64,000 bases of DNA from Desulfobacter sp. (GTDB taxonomy: Bacteria > Desulfobacterota > Desulfobacteria > Desulfobacterales > Desulfobacteraceae): the NCBI GenBank assembly GCA_028768545.1, contig CP054838.1:62001-126000 (forward strand), written 5' to 3'. Shown piece by piece: positions 1 to 7,803 of the stretch. Position 1 is the stretch's first letter. Every line of letters begins with the position of its first letter. A program made the translations under genes and the position numbers. The notes under the pieces were generated by a model. The model saw only the letters and a list, made by a program, of their open reading frames with translations. It was not told where the DNA came from and did not search any database.

Positions 1-1179
1 CGTGACTACTTTTATAAAACAACACGTTTCATCGGTGGAATAATCACTTTTGAACTCATACCAAAACCGGAGGCGGTAAAATGCCCGGAATGTAATTCCA
101 GGTCCGTCACCAGGAAAGGGATTGTGACAAGAGATCTCAGAACAATACCGGTAGGTTCAAAACCCGTGATTCTCAGGACGGCTATCCAGAGAATTTGGTG
201 TTCGTTCTGTCAATTTGTCCGGCAAATCAAACTATCCTTTGCCCAGGAGGGGAAAAGCTATACCCGGGCTTTTGAACGGTATGTCTTGGAGTTGTCTCAG
301 TTCATGACAATCAAAGATATTGCCATCCATTTAAGGATCAGCTGGGATACGATAAAGCAGATCCAGAAAGAAGACCTGCTGAGGCGTTATCGAAATATCC
401 CCCTTGAGAAAGTCCGGCAGATTGCCATAGATGAAATTTCCATAGGGAAAGGGCATAAATACTTGACCATCGTGATGGATCTGGAATCCGGTAGAATTCT
501 GCACGTGGGAGAAGGAAAAGGTGGTGAAGCTTTGAAATCTTTTTGGACAAAAGTGAAAATATCGAAAGCAAAAATCAAAGCCGTCAGCATCGATATGTCC
601 CCGGCATACTTGAGTGCTGTTATTGAAAATCTTTCTGGTTCAGCAATTGTCTTTGACAGATTTCATGTTGTTAAATTGTTCAATGAGAAACTGTCGGATT
701 TCAGGCGAAAGCTCTACAACCTTCTTGCCAATACCGGGCAACAAAAACTTCTGAAGGGAGTCCGGTGGCTTTTGTTAAAAAATCCCGAAAACCTCAGTGA
801 TGACAAGAAGGAGGCCCAACGGTTAGAAGAAGCATTGAAAATAAATCAGCCGCTATTGGTAGTCTACTACATGAAAGAGGAACTCAGGCAAATATGGAAT
901 CAAAAGAAAAAAGAAACAGCTGAAAAGATAGTCAGCAATTGGATCAATCTGGCCAATATTTCCAAAATTCCAATGTTGATGAAATTTGCCAAGACCTTGG
1001 CTGTGCACAGGCAAAGAATCCTTTCATACTATGATTACAGGATATCTACAGGTCCTTTAGAAGGGACAAATAACAAGATAAAAACCATGAAACGGAAAGC
1101 TTATGGATACAGGGATTCGGAGTTTTTCAGGTTGAAACTTTTGGACCTTCACAATAAAAGGTACGCATTAATCGGATGA
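1..1179 (+). CDS. ISL3-family transposase, 5' end outside window
   Basis: DDE-type transposase of the ISL3 family. The reading frame is open from base 1, so the start lies before the window. Translation from base 1 gives an N-terminal zinc-finger stub (KCPECNSR), then RDLRTIPVGSKPV and a helix-turn-helix region (MTIKDIAIHLRISWDTIKQI). The catalytic core follows: IAIDEISIGKGHKYLTIVMD, VSIDMSPAY, FDRFHVVKL, and the C-terminal STGPLEGTNNKIKTMKRKAYGYRD, which holds the last acidic residue. A GTG at 124 is possible but would remove the zinc finger. The element runs into a minus-strand membrane-protein gene, which it truncates. The right end is probably just after the stop codon, near 1182. The left end and any target duplication cannot be seen. 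Confidence 0.9.
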   Translation, partial: RDYFYKTTRFIGGIITFELIPKPEAVKCPECNSRSVTRKGIVTRDLRTIPVGSKPVILRTAIQRIWCSFCQFVRQIKLSFAQEGKSYTRAFERYVLELSQFMTIKDIAIHLRISWDTIKQIQKEDLLRRYRNIPLEKVRQIAIDEISIGKGHKYLTIVMDLESGRILHVGEGKGGEALKSFWTKVKISKAKIKAVSIDMSPAYLSAVIENLSGSAIVFDRFHVVKLFNEKLSDFRRKLYNLLANTGQQKLLKGVRWLLLKNPENLSDDKKEAQRLEEALKINQPLLVVYYMKEELRQIWNQKKKETAEKIVSNWINLANISKIPMLMKFAKTLAVHRQRILSYYDYRISTGPLEGTNNKIKTMKRKAYGYRDSEFFRLKLLDLHNKRYALIG

Positions 1180-1182
1180 ACC

Positions 1183-1604
1183 TTAAAAAAAATAGCCGCC
1201 CATAAATTGGGGCTGAAAGACATGCAGCCGCCGGCACATATGCCGATGGTGCAGACCACCATGAGCATCTGGATATGCATCTCTTGAAGCTGGGTCATAA
1301 CCTTTGCAAATCCGACCCCCCAAATCAGGGCCGTGAATCCCACCCCGGCAAAAAAAAGGGCCTGGTTGGTTTTGCCCATCCAGGTTCGCAGCCAGGGCTC
1401 CATCAGGACATAGACAAAGCGAAGCAGGCAGATGCCGGTAATGGAGAAAAAAAACAAACTTGAGAACCCTGGATGACGGAAAAAATATCCATCGGAGAAA
1501 ACCACCACCCCCAATGCAATCGTATATATAAAAATCCCCACAAAAGACCTTTTCTTAAGGTCCGGCATCATTCGCGGGGTCATCTCCTGAATACAATCGT
1601 CCAC
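1183..1604 (-). pseudogene. Multi-helix membrane sensor-type N-terminus, truncated by ISL3 element
   Basis: About 140 codons remain of a membrane protein, read from a GTG at 1604 that is preceded by a purine-rich AGGGGCGG. At least four hydrophobic helices follow a short cytoplasmic start (MPDLKKRSF): GIFIYTIALGVVVF, LFFFSITGICLLRFVYVL, ALFFAGVGFTALIWGVGF and MLMVVCTIGICAGGCMSF. The native sequence stops near SPNLWAAIFF, and the last codons (KVHPINAYLLL) come from the ISL3 end. Membrane modules of this layout are found in front of histidine kinase or GGDEF/EAL output domains, but no output domain survives here, so the function is unassigned. The rest of the gene should lie to the left of the element, outside the window. 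Confidence 0.7.
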
Positions 1605-1650
1605 AACCGCCCCTTTTTATAACCTGTTTTTTTTGCAACGAACCATAACA

Positions 1651-1690
1651 GAAAAGCTGAAAATTAACTATTACTAATTTTCAGCTTTTC
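1651..1690 (-). terminator. Rho-independent terminator after pruA-like gene
   Basis: Perfect 16-bp inverted repeat: GAAAAGCTGAAAATTA at 1651-1666 and its complement at 1675-1690, with an 8-base loop. It lies 40 bp past the stop codon of the minus-strand aldehyde dehydrogenase. The stem is AT-rich with only a short T-run after it, so termination efficiency is uncertain. Confidence 0.6.
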
Positions 1691-1730
1691 TTCTTTCCTT
1701 TACAAAGGGGCAATTAATTATATTTCAGCA

Positions 1731-3368
1731 TTATTCTTTGGCATCCGCCATAAAGGGATAGGGATAGTCTTCAGGCGGAACAAAAGTCTCTTTGATGGTT
1801 CTCGGAGAGGTCCATCGGATCAGGTTAAGATAGCTTCCTGCCTTATCATTGGTCCCGCTTTTACGCCCGCCGCCGAATGGCTGCTGGCCCACCACAGCCC
1901 CGGTGGGCTTGTCATTGATATAAAAATTGCCGGCCGTGTGGGTCAGCCTTGCCATGAGGCGGTTGACCACGGCCCTGTTCTCTGCAAAAATGGCCCCGGT
2001 CAAAGCATAGGGACTGGTATTGTCCAGAAGATCCAAGGTCGCATCCTCATCCTTATCCGCATAAACATAAACGGTCAGGACCGGTCCGAAAATTTCCTGG
2101 GCCAGGGTCTCGTAGGAGGGATCTTGGGCCAAAATCACCGTGGGTTCGATAAAATATCCCTGAGACTTGTCCGTTTTTCCCCCGATGATGACCTGGGCCT
2201 TGTCTGAGGCCTGGGCCCGTGAAATATACCCGTCAATGGTATCAAAGGCATGCTCGTCAATCACGGCATTGACAAAATTTTTAAATTCCGTAACCGGACC
2301 CGTCTTGATGGTGGCAATCTTTTGTTCCAGTTTTGCCTGGATTTCCGGCCACAGGGACTGGGGCAGATAAATCCGTGAACAGGCAGAACATTTCTGACCC
2401 TGGAATTCAAAAGCACCCCGGACCGCTGCCGTCACCACCTCATCCACAGGGGCTGACGCATGGACAAAAATATAATCCTTGCCCCCGGTTTCCCCCACAA
2501 TCCTGGGGTAGGATTTATAGGTATCGATATTTTCCCCGGTTTTCTGCCACAGGGCCTGGAAGACCTTGGTGGATCCTGTAAAATGGATCCCGGCAAAATC
2601 TTTATGGCCGAGGAGAATCTCTCCGATCTGGGAGCCTTTTGAGGGAACAAAATTGATCACCCCGTCGGGCAGGCCGGCCTCCTTGAAAATCTCCATGAGG
2701 AAAAACCCTGACAATACTGCCGTTGTGGCAGGCTTCCACACAATGGTATTGCCCATCATGGCCGGGGCCGTGCACAGGTTCCCTGCAATGGCCGTAAAAT
2801 TAAACGGGCTCAAGGCAAAGACAAAGCCTTCCAAAGGGCGATATTCAAGCCGGTTCCACACCCCTTTTTCACTCCTGGGCTGGCGGGTATAAATCTCTTC
2901 CATATACTTGACGTTGAACCGTAAAAAATCCACAAGCTCGCAGGTGGCGTCTATTTCTGCCTGGAATGCATTTTTGGACTGGCCCAGCATGGTGGCGGCA
3001 TTGATCTTGTGGGTATATTTTTGTGAGATCAGGTCTGCGGCCTTGAGAAAAATGGCGGCCCGCTCCTCCCAGTCCATGGCCTCCCAGGCCGGCTTGGCAG
3101 CCATGGCCGCATCAACGGCCGCCCGGATCTGCCCTTCGTCTGCCATGTGAACATGACCCAGGATATGGCCATGGTCATGGGGACAGACAATCTCCCTGAC
3201 ATCTTTGGTCTCAAGGCACTCTCCATTGATAATGACCGGGACGTCAACTCGTTCTCCCAGTTGACGGTCAAGCTCCGCCTTGAGCCGGGCACGTTCAGGA
3301 CTGCCTGGAGCAAAAGTTTTTACCGGCTCATTATAAGGGTTGGGCAATGTAAATACACTATTGGTCAT
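1731..3368 (-). CDS. pruA: L-glutamate gamma-semialdehyde (1-pyrroline-5-carboxylate) dehydrogenase
   Basis: NAD-dependent aldehyde dehydrogenase that oxidises glutamate semialdehyde to glutamate, the second step of proline breakdown. At 545 aa it matches the stand-alone P5C dehydrogenase (ALDH4) length and carries the group's N-terminal KTFAPGSPERARLKAEL. Visible motifs are LSPFNFTAIAGNL, the Rossmann FTGSTKVF, the general-base Glu in VGETGGKD, the catalytic Cys in FQGQKCSACSR, and EIFGPVLTVY. The C-terminal QQPFGGGRKSGTNDKAGS is also typical of ALDH4. No proline dehydrogenase gene is adjacent. It starts 3 bp after the ALDH7-like gene ends, so the two are co-transcribed, probably under the divergent LysR regulator. 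Confidence 0.88.
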   Translation of the reverse strand: MTNSVFTLPNPYNEPVKTFAPGSPERARLKAELDRQLGERVDVPVIINGECLETKDVREIVCPHDHGHILGHVHMADEGQIRAAVDAAMAAKPAWEAMDWEERAAIFLKAADLISQKYTHKINAATMLGQSKNAFQAEIDATCELVDFLRFNVKYMEEIYTRQPRSEKGVWNRLEYRPLEGFVFALSPFNFTAIAGNLCTAPAMMGNTIVWKPATTAVLSGFFLMEIFKEAGLPDGVINFVPSKGSQIGEILLGHKDFAGIHFTGSTKVFQALWQKTGENIDTYKSYPRIVGETGGKDYIFVHASAPVDEVVTAAVRGAFEFQGQKCSACSRIYLPQSLWPEIQAKLEQKIATIKTGPVTEFKNFVNAVIDEHAFDTIDGYISRAQASDKAQVIIGGKTDKSQGYFIEPTVILAQDPSYETLAQEIFGPVLTVYVYADKDEDATLDLLDNTSPYALTGAIFAENRAVVNRLMARLTHTAGNFYINDKPTGAVVGQQPFGGGRKSGTNDKAGSYLNLIRWTSPRTIKETFVPPEDYPYPFMADAKE

Positions 3369-3371
3369 TTT

Positions 3372-4952
3372 TTAATCCTCACTGATATTAAATTCAATTC
3401 CCTGAGCCAAAGGAAGATCCTGGCCCCAGTTGATGGTATTGGTCTGTCGTCTCATGTAAATTCTCCAGGCATCAGACCCGGATTCCCTGCCCCCGCCGGT
3501 CTCTTTTTCCCCGCCAAATGCCCCGCCGATCTCAGCACCCGAGGTGCCGATGTTCACATTGGCAATGCCGCAGTCAGATCCTTTGTGGGATAAAAACCCT
3601 TCCTGGTATTGCATGGAACCTGTAAACACGGCAGAGGAAAGCCCCTGGGGCACATTGTTGTGGATGGCCAGGGCCTCATCAAACGTTTCATACTCAATAA
3701 TGTAAAGAATAGGGGCAAAGGTCTCTTCCTGGACAATGGGAAATTCATTTTCAGCCAGAACCAGGGCCGGAATCACATAACTGCCCTTTTCACACCCCTC
3801 AACTTTTGTCCTGCCCCCGCCGTAAAGGACCGTTCCGCCCTGGGAGACTGCCGCCTCAAGGGCCTGGTCCATGGCCAGGGCAGCACCTTCATCAATGAGC
3901 GGCCCCATGAGGGTCTCTTCATCCAAAGGATTGCCGATCTTCACCTGTTTATAGGCAGAGACCAGGCCGGAGATAAACGTCTCCCGCACAGAGGCCTGAA
4001 CAATAATCCTTCGGGTGGAGGTGCAGCGCTGACCGGCCGTGCCCACAGCCCCGAACAGGGTGGCCCGGATGGCCATGTCCATGTCTGCATCCTCGGTGAC
4101 AATAATGGCGTTGTTCCCCCCAAGCTCCAGAAGGGAACGGCCCAGCCGTCCGCCCACCACTTTGCCCACATGCTTGCCCATGGCGGTCGAACCTGTGGCT
4201 GAAATCAGAGGGATCCTGGCGTCATGAAGCAAGGGCTCTCCCACCTCGTCCCTGGGGCCGATGACCAGATTAAAAATCCCGTCAATATCATATTTGTCCA
4301 CCACCGGGGCAATGATGTTCTGAATGGCAATGGCCGTCAGCGGGGTTTTGGAACTGGGTTTGAACAGAGAGGCATCCCCGCACACCCCGGCAAGGAGGGC
4401 ATTCCAGGACCAGACCGCCACAGGAAAATTAAAGGCGGTAATAATGCCCACGATCCCCAGGGGATGCCATTGTTCGTACATCCTGTGCATGGGCCGCTCC
4501 GAATGCATGGTCAACCCGTACAACTGGCGGCTCAACCCAACGGCAAAATCGGCAATATCAATCATCTCCTGGACTTCACCCAAGCCTTCTGCCCTGATTT
4601 TTCCGGTCTCAAGAGAGACCAGGGCGCCCAGGGCCTCTTTTTTTTCTCTCAGGGCATTGCCGATATCCCGGACGATTTCCCCCCGCTTGGGGGCCGGCCT
4701 CATGCGGAACGTCTCAAAGGCTTTGCCGGCACGGGCCATAATGGTTTCATAGTCGTCTCTGCCCGCCTGGATCACCCGGGCAATGGGCGAGCCATTGATG
4801 GGTGAAAAGCTGGTCAGTTCAGGCCCGCAGGTCTTGATCCATCCCCGGGTTGCACCGGATGTGGCCCCGAAATTGACCTGGCCAAGGCCTAAAGTGTCTA
4901 AAATCTGCTTGATCTCTTTTGGATCAATCGTGCGCTTGGATGATTCAGTCAT
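3372..4952 (-). CDS. amaB: ALDH7-family aldehyde dehydrogenase (alpha-aminoadipic semialdehyde / piperideine-6-carboxylate type)
   Basis: Aldehyde dehydrogenase of the antiquitin (ALDH7) group, which oxidises L-2-aminoadipate 6-semialdehyde in lysine degradation. The 526-aa length fits. Seen: SPINGSPIARV near residue 50, AFNFPVAVWSWN, the Rossmann ISATGSTAMGKHV, the Glu of LELGGNNAIIV, the catalytic Cys in GQRCTSTRR, and the group-specific C-terminus GTSGAEIGGAFGGEKETGGG followed by MRRQTNTINW. It is first in a two-gene operon with the P5C dehydrogenase. The pairing suggests amino-acid-derived semialdehydes as shared substrates; the exact substrate is inferred from family membership only. Confidence 0.85.
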   Translation of the reverse strand: MTESSKRTIDPKEIKQILDTLGLGQVNFGATSGATRGWIKTCGPELTSFSPINGSPIARVIQAGRDDYETIMARAGKAFETFRMRPAPKRGEIVRDIGNALREKKEALGALVSLETGKIRAEGLGEVQEMIDIADFAVGLSRQLYGLTMHSERPMHRMYEQWHPLGIVGIITAFNFPVAVWSWNALLAGVCGDASLFKPSSKTPLTAIAIQNIIAPVVDKYDIDGIFNLVIGPRDEVGEPLLHDARIPLISATGSTAMGKHVGKVVGGRLGRSLLELGGNNAIIVTEDADMDMAIRATLFGAVGTAGQRCTSTRRIIVQASVRETFISGLVSAYKQVKIGNPLDEETLMGPLIDEGAALAMDQALEAAVSQGGTVLYGGGRTKVEGCEKGSYVIPALVLAENEFPIVQEETFAPILYIIEYETFDEALAIHNNVPQGLSSAVFTGSMQYQEGFLSHKGSDCGIANVNIGTSGAEIGGAFGGEKETGGGRESGSDAWRIYMRRQTNTINWGQDLPLAQGIEFNISED

Positions 4953-5013
4953 GACAATATCTCCTGAAATTAAAATGATTATTCTTGTAATATAACCCCG
5001 GAACAGTTAAAGT

Positions 5014-5047
5014 AAAATTCATAATATTTATCGTTGATATGAATTTT
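5014..5047. promoter_or_regulatory. Candidate LysR operator between the ALDH operon and its regulator
   Basis: Perfect 10-bp inverted repeat, AAAATTCATA (5014-5023) and TATGAATTTT (5038-5047), separated by 14 bp. It lies in the 113-bp divergent intergenic region, 18 bp before the LysR start codon. LysR-type regulators commonly bind such interrupted palindromes and repress their own gene from them. The assignment rests on position and symmetry. Confidence 0.5.
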
Positions 5048-5065
5048 AATCATAGTTATTGAGCC

Positions 5066-5962
5066 ATGGACCTTTATCATCTTAAAACCTTTTTTACCCT
5101 GGCCAAGGTGAAAAATTTCACCCGGGCGGCAGCCCTTCTTTTTGTGACCCAGTCGGCAGTCAGCCATGCCATTAAAAAACTTGAAATCTCAATTGACACC
5201 CCTTTGATCAAACGCCAAGGCAAAAGTCTGGATCTCACCCCGGCCGGCCATGCCCTGTACAGGTCCTGCGAAAAAATTTTCTATGAAATTGAAAAGGCAG
5301 ACCAGAAAATTTCCAGGTACAAAAAAGAGGCCCAGATCACCATTCGCATCGGCAGCACGGTTGAGTTCGGCACAGCCATCCTGGTCAACCATATATGGGC
5401 CTTTTTAGATGCCCACCCGGACATTCATCTGGACTTTTTTTTCTCCCATTCTTTAGAGCCCCCCCTGGTCAGGGATGAGGTGGATCTTATCATTGACTGC
5501 TTTGCCCACACCCTGCCCAACCTGGAAAGAATCTATCTGTTCCAGGAGCAGTATGTGACCATTGCCTCCCCGAATTTTTTACGCACCCACGGCATCTCCA
5601 CCCTGGACGACCTTGAACGGGTCAATATCCTGTCCAGCGACAAACAGCTGGCCTGGTGGCGCAACTTCATCACGGCCATCCCCGAGGCCAAACGCTCCTG
5701 CCTCAAACATGTGGTTCAGATCAACCATATCAGGGGGATCATCAACGGAGCGATTTCAGGCTTAGGCATCGGATTTGTTCCCAAGTACACCGTGATCCAG
5801 GAACTTGAACAAAAAATCCTTGTGGATCCTTTTCCCGGCATCAAGCCCGGGGCAGATCATTTCAATATTTTCATTAAAAAAGAAAAACTCGAATTTGAAA
5901 AAAACAAAGCCCTGATCAACTATCTCACCCGGCTAAAGCCCGAGGAATTCGGGGTGGGATAA
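5066..5962 (+). CDS. LysR-family transcriptional regulator
   Basis: LysR-type regulator of 298 aa, the usual length. The N-terminal winged helix-turn-helix reads MDLYHLKTFFTLAKVKNFTR then AAALLFVTQSAVSHAIKKLE. A linker follows, then a two-lobed periplasmic-binding-like effector domain from about residue 90 (IRIGSTVEFGTAILVNHIW). It is transcribed divergently from the two aldehyde dehydrogenase genes, and a strong palindrome lies in the shared promoter. It probably controls that operon in response to a proline or lysine catabolite; the effector cannot be read from the sequence. Confidence 0.88.
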   Translation: MDLYHLKTFFTLAKVKNFTRAAALLFVTQSAVSHAIKKLEISIDTPLIKRQGKSLDLTPAGHALYRSCEKIFYEIEKADQKISRYKKEAQITIRIGSTVEFGTAILVNHIWAFLDAHPDIHLDFFFSHSLEPPLVRDEVDLIIDCFAHTLPNLERIYLFQEQYVTIASPNFLRTHGISTLDDLERVNILSSDKQLAWWRNFITAIPEAKRSCLKHVVQINHIRGIINGAISGLGIGFVPKYTVIQELEQKILVDPFPGIKPGADHFNIFIKKEKLEFEKNKALINYLTRLKPEEFGVG

Positions 5963-6029
5963 TCCTCCCCGCCATGTTCAAAAAAAGAAAAAATTGGGCA
6001 GATAAAGTTCAATTTTTTCAAAGAAGAGG

Positions 6030-6057
6030 TAAAGTTTAGGCTTTTCAATGTCGAAAA
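6030..6057 (+). promoter_or_regulatory. Possible sigma-28 (FliA)-like promoter upstream of DUF4402 gene
   Basis: TAAAGTTT at 6030-6037 is a perfect match to the sigma-28 -35 box. GTCGAAAA at 6050-6057 matches the -10 consensus GCCGATAA at 6 of 8 positions, with a 12-bp spacer against the usual 11. Transcription would begin near 6065, about 80 bases before the ATG at 6147. A chance match is possible. Confidence 0.35.
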
Positions 6058-6146
6058 GAATAGTCACCTGTCTGGATTTAAGGTGGACCCGGACAGCTGA
6101 ATCAGGGTATAAAAAGATATTCATCGGAAATGAGAAAGGAAAAAAA

Positions 6147-6701
6147 ATGAGCTATAGACTGAAACCTTACCTTTTTGCAGTAATTGCCTTTTTGTGTATG
6201 ACAATGACAGGAAGCGCCATTGCCGCCACCACTACGATTACGGCTAACGCAACCATTCAGACGGCCTCTTTAACCCTTACCCCGGTGACCAACTTAAATT
6301 TTGGAACCATTGTGGTCACAGGCGGTGCCAATATTCTCATTGATGCCACAGGAGGGGCTGCAGCCTCTGCCGTGGACTCCGGTCTTGCATCCATAACCGT
6401 TCCGGGAACCAGCGGTCTCGTGCAGGTGGACAGCCCTGTGGATGCCACAGTCAATATCACCTATACCGTTGCAGACAGCACATCTGCAGCAGATAAGCTT
6501 GACGATGGTGCCACCCACACCATGGACTTTACGGCAGCAAGCATGCACACTTACTCCACCGGCGGGGGAACCAACCCCGGCACCCTGGCTCTGACAGCCG
6601 GCACAACAGGAGATCTTCATATTGGCGGCCTTCTCCAGATCGGTGCTGCTCAGACTCCGGGCGCCTATTCAGGAACCATTACCGTTAATGTAAACTACTA
6701 G
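6147..6701 (+). CDS. DUF4402 secreted protein (putative fibre subunit), copy 1
   Basis: Secreted 184-aa protein. The start is ATG 6147, preceded by GAGAAAGGA; the longer frame from 6048 has no signal peptide or ribosome-binding site and would start inside the candidate promoter. A signal peptide is clear (LKPYLFAVIAFLCMTMTG, then SAIAA cleavage), followed by a Thr/Ala-rich beta-strand domain typical of DUF4402: LTPVTNLNFGTIVV, then GTSGLVQVDSP, and the C-terminal GAYSGTITVNVNY. DUF4402 proteins are thought to be pilin-like or surface subunits. It is followed after 4 bp by a second DUF4402 gene and then a chaperone remnant, consistent with a chaperone-usher-like assembly. The function is inferred. 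Confidence 0.75.
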   Translation: MSYRLKPYLFAVIAFLCMTMTGSAIAATTTITANATIQTASLTLTPVTNLNFGTIVVTGGANILIDATGGAAASAVDSGLASITVPGTSGLVQVDSPVDATVNITYTVADSTSAADKLDDGATHTMDFTAASMHTYSTGGGTNPGTLALTAGTTGDLHIGGLLQIGAAQTPGAYSGTITVNVNY

Positions 6702-6705
6702 GGCA

Positions 6706-7191
6706 ATGGCCCCCCCCAAAAAAATCCGACACATACTCGGCCTGGCCTCAGCCTGGTTTTTCACATGGCCGGCATTTCTCTATGCCGGCCATATATTATC
6801 TGTCCAGCCCCTATACTTTGGCAATATCGTCAATGCCCCGTCAGGAGATCAAATTGAAATTGATGCCTCAACAGGCCCTGCCCTGCCCAATGTCTACGGC
6901 GGGGGAAATTCATTTATAAACGGCGGGCACAGCGGATTGATACGGGTATTTTCAGATACTCCGGGAGAAACCATCACCCTGATATTTCCGGCCAGTGTGG
7001 GGGTGAGGGGAGCTCCCGCCTCCCACACAATCGACCAGTTCACCTTAAGATCTACAGCCAGCCCTGTGGTCAGCTCAGGTGTGGGCATATTGGACTTCCA
7101 CATCGGGGCATTGCTTCATATCAACAGCGGACAGCCGGACAACAACTATAATTTTGACATTAACATCACGGTCCAATTTGATAATCCATGA
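6706..7191 (+). CDS. DUF4402 secreted protein, copy 2
   Basis: 161-aa paralogue of the preceding gene, translationally coupled to it (start 4 bp after its stop). The signal peptide ILGLASAWFFTWPAFLYA is followed by the DUF4402 pattern: LSVQPLYFGNIVNA, GHSGLIRVFSDTPGETI, and a last strand ending INITVQF. Directly after the start codon lie a run of eight C (6710-6717) and seven A (6718-6724), which would be prone to slippage. The start has no strong ribosome-binding site of its own. Likely a minor fibre subunit or adaptor; inferred from context. Confidence 0.7.
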   Translation: MAPPKKIRHILGLASAWFFTWPAFLYAGHILSVQPLYFGNIVNAPSGDQIEIDASTGPALPNVYGGGNSFINGGHSGLIRVFSDTPGETITLIFPASVGVRGAPASHTIDQFTLRSTASPVVSSGVGILDFHIGALLHINSGQPDNNYNFDINITVQFDNP

Positions 7192-7213
7192 ACACAAGGA
7201 ACAACTCTCTGCC

Positions 7214-7803
7214 ATGAAATCATACGCTCTAAACCTTTGTCTTGTCCTATTAACTGCCTTTATCCTTGGGACAACGATTCTGGCATTCCCTGTTCATGCA
7301 TTTAACCGGGGGGTGGTGCTCAGCCCGACCCGGGAGAATACCGGGCACACCTCAGGGTCGTACCCATTCCGGACCAATTGTCCAAACCGGCGGAAACCGG
7401 TAACACCGAGGGAGTTAGCGTCAGCCTGGATGTGGTCTTCAGTGTCACCATCCCCATCATTATCCGCCACGGCCAGGGGGATGTGAGCATTACCCCCGCA
7501 ACTCCGGTAGTGAAAAAATGGGACTCACCCAACACCTATTCCCTGGAAACCCGGTTAACCCGAAAAGGACTTTACTCCTCCCATTTTAATATTCAGGCCT
7601 TTCACACAACATCCGGATCTAAGGCTGTAAAAATCGGTGAACTCAAGGGGCTTTCTTTTTATACGCCCAACCATTTCCAGATCGTGAACATCCCCTTAAA
7701 ATCCCTGGAAACACTTCCCAAGGGTGTCATTCAGTTGAAAATCCAGGATCTTGAAAAAAAAGAAACCCCTGAAATGGGTTCATGGTCATTTAACTTAAAA
7801 TAA
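7214..7803 (+). pseudogene. Periplasmic pilus-type chaperone, frameshifted with internal deletion
   Basis: The 5' part encodes a signal peptide (MKSYALNLCLVLLTAFILGT, then AFPVHAFNRGVVLSPTR). The rest lies in another frame and reads PGEYRAHLRVVPIPDQLSKP, then SVTIPIIIRHGQGDVSITPA and a C-terminal beta domain. PGEYR-H is the middle of the chaperone family (the strand before its second domain). So about 70-80 residues of the first immunoglobulin-like domain are missing, and the frames change near 7325-7335. The whole spans 196 codons against roughly 250 for the family. The deletion is seen directly; whether the one-base frame change is real or a sequencing error cannot be told. The 3' end overlaps the convergent usher-like gene by 9 bp. 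Confidence 0.6.

Noticed and set aside
6048..6146. A 33-codon N-terminal extension of the first DUF4402 protein
   Set aside because: It lacks a ribosome-binding site, would hide the signal peptide and begins within the candidate promoter. ATG 6147 has GAGAAAGGA and an immediate signal peptide.
5963..6146. Cyclic-di-GMP riboswitch before the DUF4402 genes
   Set aside because: The conserved GNNCACGCACAGGGCAAACC-like core is absent.
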